Translations under genes and position numbers: made by a program
Shown here: positions 1 through 5,236 of the stretch, piece by piece
How the letters are laid out: each line of letters begins with the position of its first letter
How positions within the stretch are numbered: position 1 is the first letter of the stretch
Notes under the pieces: model-generated
Database searches by the model: none
Seen by the model: only the letters and a program-made list of their open reading frames with translations
What the model was told of the DNA's origin: nothing
Origin: Streptosporangiaceae bacterium
GTDB lineage: Bacteria > Actinomycetota > Actinomycetes > Streptosporangiales > Streptosporangiaceae
Assembly: GCA_030041195.1 (NCBI GenBank)
Contig: JASHOI010000014.1
Location: 1 to 7,534 of the forward strand
DNA length: 7,534 nt
Direction: 5' to 3'

Positions 1-567
1 CGCAGGCTGGCCACCGACCCGCAGGCGGCGGCGCGGCGGGCCGAGGTGCTTGAGGTCCCGGTGCAGGTGTCGGCGCCCCGGCCAGGAGGCGGCCTCGGTT
101 ATGCGCTCGCGGCCGCGGCCAAGCTGGTCAAGGCGGCGGAGAACGAAGCGGCGGCGCTGACCGAAGAACTCGACGTGCCCGAACGCGACGCGCTCCGCCG
201 GGCGTTCGGCGAAGGCTCGACCGGCAAGGGGGTCGCAACCGCCGTCCGCGGCGCGGCCGGTGCGCTCAAGGAACTCGAAGACCGGCAGAAGTCCCGCGCC
301 ACCAGGCTGAAGCGCGACGCGCTCGACCGCGCGGTGCTCGACCTGGCCAGCTTCTACCGCGACGTGCTCGCGGTCCAGCTCGGCGCGGACGTGGAGCTGG
401 CCAACGAGGCGCAACGCCGTGAGCTGGAGCAGGTGGCCGCAGCCGGGCCCGCGGAGGCCACGGTGCGCCGGCTCGAGGCGATCATGAAGTGCCGCGAGCG
501 GCTGGCCGCCAGCGTCGCCCCGCTGCTCGCGGTCGAGGAGATGACCCTGGCCCTGGCCGCCCGCTGA
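1..567 (+). CDS. holB: DNA polymerase III subunit delta' (C-terminal part, 5' end outside window)
   Basis: This is the last 188 residues of a gene entering from the left in frame 1, without a start in the window. It begins RRLATDP and ends LALAAR before TGA. Delta' is part of the clamp-loader complex that opens the sliding clamp onto primed DNA. The visible part is the alpha-helical C-terminal region: a RRLATDPQA-type helix follows the AAA+ module in actinobacterial delta' proteins, then long Ala/Glu/Arg-rich helices and an RRLEAIMKCRERL helix near the end. The ATPase and lid domains must lie upstream, so the catalytic motifs cannot be checked. A nearby downstream ricT/PSP1 gene supports the call, because holB and yaaT are neighbours in many Gram-positives. 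An internal GTG at 46 would give a truncated product and is not the real start. The alternative is another clamp-loader-like protein, which I think unlikely. Confidence 0.85.
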   Translation, partial: RRLATDPQAAARRAEVLEVPVQVSAPRPGGGLGYALAAAAKLVKAAENEAAALTEELDVPERDALRRAFGEGSTGKGVATAVRGAAGALKELEDRQKSRATRLKRDALDRAVLDLASFYRDVLAVQLGADVELANEAQRRELEQVAAAGPAEATVRRLEAIMKCRERLAASVAPLLAVEEMTLALAAR

Positions 568-574
568 GCCCGTC

Positions 575-588
575 CCGAGCAACCTCGG
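575..588 (+). terminator. Small hairpin after holB, overlapping the -35 element
   Basis: The arms CCGAG (575-579) and CTCGG (584-588) pair around a CAAC tetraloop 8 bases after the holB stop codon. There is no T-run, so this would be at most a weak GC-type terminator. The loop and right arm coincide with the CAACC element proposed as the -35 of the sigma-factor promoter. Confidence 0.25.
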
Positions 589-606
589 CGGCTTTCAGGC
601 GTTGTA
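579..606 (+). promoter_or_regulatory. ECF-type promoter of the sigma factor gene (probable autoregulation)
   Basis: GCAACC at 579-584 resembles the AAC-containing -35 of ECF sigma promoters. After a 15-bp spacer comes CGTTGTA at 600-606, close to the CGTC/CGTT-type -10. Transcription would start about six to eight bases later, at or near the GTG at 612. ECF genes commonly drive themselves from such promoters, so autoregulation by the downstream product is a reasonable inference. The element lies entirely in the 44-bp gap after holB. Confidence 0.5.
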
Positions 607-611
607 TAGGC

Positions 612-1181
612 GTGACGCATCCGCCGCTGGCCTCTGGCATGGAACCCGCCGCCGAATCTGCGCCGGGTCCCGGAAGCCCGGAGCCCGCTCACCCAGATCT
701 GTCGGCGTTGTTCCGGCGGCATCACGGGGACCTGGTCCGGCTCGCCGTGCTCCTCGTCGGGGACCAGGAGACGGCAGAAGATGTGGTGCAAGACGTGTTC
801 ACCAAGCTGCATGCCAGGCGGGCGCCGCTGGATCCGGACCTCGGCCTTCCCTACGTGCGCGCCGCCGTCGTCAACGGTTCCCGCTCGGTGCTGCGGCGCC
901 GGGCGGTGGCACGGCGCCTCGGGTACCCGCGGTGGCTGGTGGAAGATCCAGCGCACGAGTCTGCCGAGGGCGAGGCGATCCTCGCCGAGGACCGCAGGCA
1001 GGTGCTCGCCGCCCTGGCCCGGCTGCCGCGCAGGCGCCGCGAGGTGCTGGTGCTGCGCTACTACCTGGGACTGTCCGAGGCCGAGATCGCCAGCGTGCTG
1101 CGGATCAGCACCGGCACGGTGAAGTCGAGCGCCGCCCGCGGCATAGCGGCGCTGGCACTGATGCTCGGGGAGGAACCGTGA
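612..1181 (+). CDS. SigE-family ECF RNA polymerase sigma factor
   Basis: This encodes a group 4 (ECF) sigma factor that directs RNA polymerase to promoters responding to a cell-surface or extracellular signal. Counting 189 residues from GTG 612, region 2 spans about 30-95 (LFRRHHGDLVRLAVLLVGD, then AEDVVQDVF, the core-binding and -10 segment). Region 4 spans about 136-184, with LPRRRREVLVLRYY leading into the helix-turn-helix LSEAEIASVLRISTGTVKS that reads the -35. The spacing and wording match the actinobacterial SigE-like group. The start is uncertain: GTG 612 sits where transcription would begin (leaderless), and ATG 639 gives 180 residues; neither has a clear Shine-Dalgarno. Reading further upstream in frame enters holB and is not supported. 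The stop codon overlaps the next gene by four bases, implying translational coupling with a membrane partner that probably controls its activity. Confidence 0.88.
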   Translation: MTHPPLASGMEPAAESAPGPGSPEPAHPDLSALFRRHHGDLVRLAVLLVGDQETAEDVVQDVFTKLHARRAPLDPDLGLPYVRAAVVNGSRSVLRRRAVARRLGYPRWLVEDPAHESAEGEAILAEDRRQVLAALARLPRRRREVLVLRYYLGLSEAEIASVLRISTGTVKSSAARGIAALALMLGEEP

Positions 1182-3604
1182 GCACGACACAGGACCGCCT
1201 CGCCGACGCGCTCGCCGCCGCCGCCCGCGCGGTGCGCGAGGAAACGCTCCGCCCGCTCGACGCGGCGCGTCCAGCGCGGCCCCGGCTCCGGATGCGCGTG
1301 CTAGCGCCCGCGGCGGCCGCCGTGTCCGTGCTGCTCGTCATCGGCCTCGCGCTGGCGCTGTCGCCGATCGCGCACCGTGGCTCGGCGGCGCCCGCCGGCG
1401 GCGTAGCCCCGGTCGTGCCGGTCGGCGGCTTCCCCACCGGGATCGCCCTCGACAGCGCGCACAACACGCTCTACGTGTCAGCTGGCTCGGCCAACGAGCT
1501 ATCGATGATCAACACAGCCGCCTGTTACGCGTCGGACCTCGCCGGTTGTGGCCACGTCGGGCGGGTGTCGACCGCGGGCCAGGACCCCATCGGGGTTGCC
1601 GTGGACGAGCAGACGCACACGGTGTACGCGGTGAACGGCGAGTCGAACACGGTCGCCGTGATCAACTCGGCGACGTGCAACGCCACGGACACCAGCGGGT
1701 GCGCCGCCAAACCGGCCCTGGTGAGCGTCGGGAACGGCCCCGAGTTCCTGGCCGTCGACTCCCAGACCAACACCGTCTACGTGGCCAACACCTCCTCGGG
1801 CACGGTCTCGGTGATCGACGGCAACACCTGCAACGCGTCGGACACCAGCGGCTGCGCGAACGCTCCGGCGACGGTCACGGTCGGGGCCGGCGCGTTCCCG
1901 ATCGCGGTCGATCCGGCCACGAACACCGTGTACGCCGGGGTGAGCAACGGTGTCGCCGTGATCGACGGCCAGACCTGCGACGCCTCGGACCTCAGCGGGT
2001 GCGGTCGGGCCGCGGCCGTGATCCCGGTCGCCAACCAGCCGGCCGGCATCACGGTTGACCAGGCCACCGGCACGGTCTACGTGAGCGGGATGAGTGGTTC
2101 GGTCGCGGTCGTCGCTGAGGCCACCTGCGACGCTGCCGATACCTCGGGGTGCGGTCACGCCCCGGCGCTGGTTCCGGCCGGGTCTGACCCACGCGGCGAC
2201 GCGCTCGACCCGGCATCTGGCACGGTGTACGTCACGAACGCGGGCTCAGACACCGTGTCGATGATCAACAGCGCCACGTGCAACGCGTCCGATCAGGGCA
2301 GCTGCGGCGCGGCCCAGGCCAGCTTCCCGGTCGGGTCGAGTCCCCGGCGGGCGGCCGTCGACACCGCGACGCACACCGTGTACATCGTCAACGTGGGTGC
2401 CAGCACGCTGTCCGTGATCAACTCCCTGACCTGCAACGCCTCGGACACCCGCGGGTGCCCGACCAAGTCTCCGGCCGACACCGAACGCGGTCTCCGCGCT
2501 CAGGCAGGCATGGTGTCGACCTGCGCGCCGGCGGTCACGGCCGCCACATCTGGTGAGCCTGCAGGGGCGCTCACCGGATCCGCGCACGAGGTGGCGTCGG
2601 GCTCGGTGGCCGGCCAGTCGTGGACCCTCTGGGCCAAGAAGGGCGTGACCGGTGTCAACGCGATCGAGGACGGCGGGGTGGTGCTCGGCGGCCGCTGGTA
2701 CGGCCTGTGCGGCGGTTACCCGAACCTCGGCGAGATGGAGCTGATCGACGCGGGCACGCGCGGCATCGACTACGGCTTCGTGGCCTTCCCGGGCAAGATC
2801 GGCGTCAAGCTGACCTCAGCCGGAGCGCTCCCGTCCCCGCAGGTCCGCCAAGTGGCCTCCGGTATCTCGTTCTTCATCGGCGAGCTGCCCAAGTCGGCCT
2901 GCGCGTACTCGACCATGGTGCTGAACGCGAGCGGCAAGTCCGGCAGTTCCATGCACCACCTCGGGTTCGGAACCTGCCAGGCCGACCACGACGTGGCGAT
3001 CACCGAGAGCAATGGGGAGTGGGGCTCCGGGCGGATCGCCGCGGCGGTCGGAGCGGGCCTGGGTCTGTCCGGCGGCGGGAAGCTGGCCAACATGGAAGAC
3101 GACTGCAGCACCCAGGCCACGTCCGCCGACTCGGGCGACGCGGCGGCGTCGCTGACCGGCTCCGAGGTCAAGGTGGCGTCCGGGCTGGTCGGCGGCCAGT
3201 CGTGGAGCCTGTGGGCTCAGCACGGCACGTCGGGCGTGGCCGGGGTCGAGAACGGCGGGCTGGTGCTCGGCGGCCGCTGGTACGGCCTGTGCGCGGGGTT
3301 CCCGAACCCGGCCGAGTTCGAGCTGATCGACACCGGCGGCCAGGGCATCGTGTACGGCTTCGTGGCCAACCCCGGGCACTACTCCATCCAGCTGACCTCG
3401 GCCGGCGCGCTGCCCGCGCCGGCCACCGAGCAGGTCCAGGGCGGGACGTTCTTCATCGGCCTGCTGCCCAAGTCCGCCTGCAAGTACTCCACGATGGAGC
3501 TCAACGCCACCACGTCGTCCGCGACTGACCAGCACCAGCTCGGCTTCGGCAGCTGCCAGTCGGGCAAGCTCGTCACGATCCAGGCCAGCGAAGGCGCCTG
3601 GTAA
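1178..3604 (+). CDS. Membrane-anchored seven-bladed beta-propeller protein with tandem four-Cys domains; putative anti-sigma/sensor
   Basis: The 808-residue product starts at GTG 1178, preceded by GGGGAGG (1167-1173) and overlapping the sigma stop. Residues 1-40 form a short, Arg-rich cytoplasmic tail with an amphipathic segment (RLADALAAAARAVREETL). Residues 41-61 form one transmembrane helix. The rest should be outside the cell. Residues about 78-430 hold seven repeats of about 50 residues with YVTN/YncE signatures (G-hydrophobic-AVD, NTVYV, SVI), giving a complete seven-bladed propeller; each repeat carries a CX7C loop of the CNASDTSGC type. Residues about 449-617 and 643-808 are two copies of an unrecognised domain with four cysteines each and shared motifs GGRWYGLC, FFIG-LPKSAC and LGFG-C. 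The coupling to the ECF gene suggests a sensor that holds the sigma factor. That role is inference: the tail lacks the HxxxCxxC zinc motif of classical anti-sigma factors. Confidence 0.8.
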   Translation: MSTTQDRLADALAAAARAVREETLRPLDAARPARPRLRMRVLAPAAAAVSVLLVIGLALALSPIAHRGSAAPAGGVAPVVPVGGFPTGIALDSAHNTLYVSAGSANELSMINTAACYASDLAGCGHVGRVSTAGQDPIGVAVDEQTHTVYAVNGESNTVAVINSATCNATDTSGCAAKPALVSVGNGPEFLAVDSQTNTVYVANTSSGTVSVIDGNTCNASDTSGCANAPATVTVGAGAFPIAVDPATNTVYAGVSNGVAVIDGQTCDASDLSGCGRAAAVIPVANQPAGITVDQATGTVYVSGMSGSVAVVAEATCDAADTSGCGHAPALVPAGSDPRGDALDPASGTVYVTNAGSDTVSMINSATCNASDQGSCGAAQASFPVGSSPRRAAVDTATHTVYIVNVGASTLSVINSLTCNASDTRGCPTKSPADTERGLRAQAGMVSTCAPAVTAATSGEPAGALTGSAHEVASGSVAGQSWTLWAKKGVTGVNAIEDGGVVLGGRWYGLCGGYPNLGEMELIDAGTRGIDYGFVAFPGKIGVKLTSAGALPSPQVRQVASGISFFIGELPKSACAYSTMVLNASGKSGSSMHHLGFGTCQADHDVAITESNGEWGSGRIAAAVGAGLGLSGGGKLANMEDDCSTQATSADSGDAAASLTGSEVKVASGLVGGQSWSLWAQHGTSGVAGVENGGLVLGGRWYGLCAGFPNPAEFELIDTGGQGIVYGFVANPGHYSIQLTSAGALPAPATEQVQGGTFFIGLLPKSACKYSTMELNATTSSATDQHQLGFGSCQSGKLVTIQASEGAW
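2679..2711 (+). repeat. Direct repeat, copy 1 (33 bp, inside first C-terminal domain)
   Basis: The 33 bases 2679-2711 recur identically at 3261-3293, exactly 582 bp (194 codons) downstream and in frame. They encode the VLGGRWYGLC core of the duplicated domain (residues 502-511). Flanking parts of the two domains are similar but diverged, so this is the best conserved block of an internal tandem duplication. Confidence 0.9.
3261..3293 (+). repeat. Direct repeat, copy 2 (33 bp, inside second C-terminal domain)
   Basis: This is the second identical copy of the block at 2679-2711, encoding the same VLGGRWYGLC core in the second domain (residues 696-705). Identity at the DNA level, including synonymous positions, suggests strong constraint, recent duplication or local gene conversion. 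Confidence 0.9.
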
Positions 3605-3674
3605 CCACCGCTCCCCGGACCTGCGTTCCAGGCGCTCGGCCAGGGCGACTGGACGGATGCCCGTAATCATCCCG

Positions 3675-3686
3675 TAACCTGGGGCG
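3675..3686 (+). promoter_or_regulatory. Leaderless-type promoter of ricT (-10 TAACCT)
   Basis: TAACCT at 3675-3680 fits the actinobacterial -10 consensus TANNNT and lies six bases before GTG 3687, the spacing expected when transcription starts on the first base of the start codon. A weak -35 (TGGACG, 3650-3655) lies 19 bp upstream. The 82-bp gap 3605-3686 shows no convincing terminator for the preceding gene. Confidence 0.5.
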
Positions 3687-4514
3687 GTGGGCATGATGAT
3701 GGCGGTCAGCTTCGAGCGGAGCGGGCGGCTCTATTACCTGGACCCCGGACCGTACTCGCCGGCGGTCGGGGACAAGGTGCTCGTTCCCACCGACGCAGGC
3801 CCTGAGGTGGCCGAATGCATCTGGGCGCCGCAGTACGTGGACGACGAAATCGGAGGCTTGCCGGTGTGCGCGGGCCTGGCCACCGATGAGCACCTGAGCA
3901 AGGACGAGGCCCGCCGCGCCCGCCGGGCCGAGGCCCGGGTCACCTCCCGGCGCCTGGTACGCGAGCACGAGCTGCCGATGAAGGTCGTCGCGGTCGATTA
4001 CGTGGACTCGCCCGACGTGTTCACGATCTACTTCAGCGCACCGCACCGGGTGGATTTCCGGGCGCTGGTGCGGGACCTGGCCGTCCGGCTGCACGCCAGG
4101 GTCGAGCTGCGCCAGATCGGGCCGCGTGACGAGGCCAGGCTGCAGGGCGGCATCGGGCCATGCGGGCGGGACCTCTGCTGCGCCACGTTCCTCAAGGACT
4201 TCGAGCCGGTGTCGGTGCGGATGGCCAAGGATCAGGACCTGCCGGTAAACCCGATGCGGATCGCGGGCGCATGCGGCCGGCTGATGTGCTGCCTGAAGTA
4301 CGAGCACCCGCTGTACCAGAAGTTCCGCGAGGAGGCGCCGAAGATCGGCGCCACCGTTGAGTCGCCCGACGGGCCCGGGGTGGTCGTCGGCCACAACGTG
4401 CCAGCGGATCAGGTCGTCGTGAAGCTCGCCGAAGACGGCCGGCGTTGTGCCTGCCCGAAAGCCAGCGTCTGCGGCTCCCGGCAGGCGTACGAGGCCAAGT
4501 ACGGCCAGGGCTGA
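3687..4514 (+). CDS. ricT: PSP1-domain protein, RicT/YaaT family
   Basis: The 275-residue product matches the RicT (YaaT, 'stage 0 sporulation protein') family. In Bacillus subtilis RicT works with RicA and RicF in a complex that binds Fe-S clusters and promotes RNase Y-dependent mRNA maturation; the actinobacterial role is less clear. The cysteine pattern is intact: CGRDLCC at residues 159-165, CGRLMCC at 196-202 and a C-terminal CAC...C group at 254, 256 and 262. The PSP1 C-terminal core runs from about residue 85 to 180 (MKVVAVDYVDSPDVFTIYFS, then RVDFRALVRDLA and ARVELRQIGPRDEA). GTG 3687, ATG 3693, ATG 3696 and ATG 3699 are all in frame; I prefer GTG 3687 because a -10 box lies six bases before it and there is no Shine-Dalgarno. 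holB lies two genes upstream, a relationship conserved in Firmicutes. Confidence 0.88.
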   Translation: MGMMMAVSFERSGRLYYLDPGPYSPAVGDKVLVPTDAGPEVAECIWAPQYVDDEIGGLPVCAGLATDEHLSKDEARRARRAEARVTSRRLVREHELPMKVVAVDYVDSPDVFTIYFSAPHRVDFRALVRDLAVRLHARVELRQIGPRDEARLQGGIGPCGRDLCCATFLKDFEPVSVRMAKDQDLPVNPMRIAGACGRLMCCLKYEHPLYQKFREEAPKIGATVESPDGPGVVVGHNVPADQVVVKLAEDGRRCACPKASVCGSRQAYEAKYGQG

Positions 4515-4517
4515 CTC

Positions 4518-4547
4518 CCGCGGCAAGCTAGTCCGGTGACCGCGGAC
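4518..4547. terminator. Possible weak bidirectional hairpin between convergent ricT and tetR
   Basis: CCGCGG occurs at 4518-4523 and 4540-4545 and could pair across a 16-base loop. Alternatively GTCCG (4531-4535) pairs with CGGAC (4543-4547). The stop codons of the two convergent genes are only 13 bp apart. No T-run is present on either strand, so termination here is speculative. Confidence 0.25.
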
Positions 4548-5157
4548 GTTCGCTGCGCTGCAGCCTGACTGCGGTGGCCTGCGCGTGCTGACTGTGCGCA
4601 GTCAGCGCCAGCAGCCTTTCCAGGAGTCCCTTGTCAGCGGGTGCCTGCTCGCTGGCCCAGGCGATGGCGTTCGCGAGTTTCAGCAGATCATCGACGCGGG
4701 TATTGCGTGGGACCGTCCCGCGCTGTTGGGCGCGGGTGAGCAGCGCCGCCCCGGTGGCCCGGATCGAGTCGTGGCAGGCTGCCAGCCCGGAACTGCTGCC
4801 GGGGGCGGGTTCGGTGGCCATGTGCGTGGCGACCAGCCCGCGCATGGCTGTGGCGTGAACGGCGACCGCGTGCAGCCAGATATACAGCGCCTCATCCGGA
4901 GATGAGTGCTCCAGCAGCTCGTGGCCGCTCCGGCACAAGGCCGCGACGTCGTCGCCGATGATCGCGACCAGGAGCGCTTGCAGGCATGGGAAGTGGCGGT
5001 ACAGCGTTCCCGGCCCCACCCCGGCCCGCTGGGCGATCTTGTTGAGAGAGGCGCGGCTTCCGTCGCTGGCGAAGGCTGCCCTGGCAACCTGGAGTATCCG
5101 CTGGCGGTTGCCGCGTGCGTCGGCGCGCATCCGCCGCGGGGTGCCGTTCGTTCCCAT
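4528..5157 (-). CDS. TetR/AcrR-family transcriptional repressor
   Basis: This encodes a 209-residue dimeric DNA-binding repressor released by a small ligand. The N-terminal tetrahelical HTH domain covers residues about 18-64: RILQVARAAFASDG, then LNKIAQRAGVGPGTLYRHF, the canonical turn and recognition helix. The remainder is an alpha-helical ligand-binding and dimerisation domain with an AEPAPG-like loop near residue 115 and a DDLLKLANAIAWASE helix, resembling the SbtR-like C-terminal class. The start at 5157 has AGGGA four bases upstream; an in-frame ATG at 5130 is less likely because it has no equivalent site. The gene is divergent from the LLM oxidoreductase across 79 bp containing a perfect palindrome, so the likely targets are its own gene and that oxidoreductase. 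The ligand cannot be predicted. Confidence 0.92.
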   Translation of the reverse strand: MGTNGTPRRMRADARGNRQRILQVARAAFASDGSRASLNKIAQRAGVGPGTLYRHFPCLQALLVAIIGDDVAALCRSGHELLEHSSPDEALYIWLHAVAVHATAMRGLVATHMATEPAPGSSSGLAACHDSIRATGAALLTRAQQRGTVPRNTRVDDLLKLANAIAWASEQAPADKGLLERLLALTAHSQHAQATAVRLQRSERPRSPD

Positions 5158-5167
5158 GGGGTCCCTG

Positions 5168-5196
5168 TAGTCAACCGGAGAAGTTCTCCGTATCCT
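5168..5196 (+). promoter_or_regulatory. Promoter of the LLM oxidoreductase gene
   Basis: TAGTCA (5168-5173, four of six matches to TTGACA) and TATCCT (5191-5196) are separated by the ideal 17 bp. Transcription would begin near 5203, leaving a leader of roughly 34 bases with GAGGA (5226-5230) six bases before the ATG at 5237. The spacer is almost entirely the palindromic operator. Confidence 0.5.
5176..5190. promoter_or_regulatory. Palindromic operator, probably the TetR binding site
   Basis: CGGAGAA and TTCTCCG form a perfect 7-bp inverted repeat around a single central base. It lies between two divergent genes, one coding for a TetR repressor, and occupies the spacer of the rightward promoter. 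It also covers the predicted start point of the leftward promoter. Bound repressor should therefore block both. Known TetR operators have this size and symmetry; binding itself is inferred. Confidence 0.7.
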
Positions 5197-5197
5197 A
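5192..5197 (-). promoter_or_regulatory. -10 element of the tetR promoter
   Basis: Read on the minus strand, 5197-5192 is TAGGAT, a TANNNT -10. It overlaps the rightward -10 (TATCCT) almost base for base, so the two promoters face away from a shared element. The predicted start lies inside the palindrome. No good -35 is visible. Confidence 0.4.
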
Positions 5198-5236
5198 GCG
5201 CCTTAGACCTGGCTGACCCCGGATCGAGGATGCCAG

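Noticed and set aside
354..1190. Long open frame on the minus strand across holB and the sigma gene
   Set aside because: It is a shadow of high-GC coding sequence on the other strand: low-complexity Arg/Ala/Gly-rich product, no family wording, and it overlaps two recognisable genes.
1676..2432. Regularly spaced repeats resembling a CRISPR or satellite array
   Set aside because: The period is about 150 bp and in codon register; the repeats encode propeller blades and differ at the DNA level.
2620..3528. Alternative + frame of about 300 codons inside the propeller gene
   Set aside because: The product is Arg/Gly-rich with no family features and lies within the frame encoding the two conserved Cys-rich domains.
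3605..3686. Riboswitch or small RNA between the propeller gene and ricT
   Set aside because: Only 82 bp, no stable nested stems, and the promoter evidence places the transcript start at the ricT start codon, leaving no leader.
5172..5196. Second ECF-type promoter (CAACC followed by CGTATCC) before the LLM gene
   Set aside because: The spacer is only about 12 bp, too short for an ECF promoter, and the bases are better explained by the palindrome and an ordinary -35/-10 pair.
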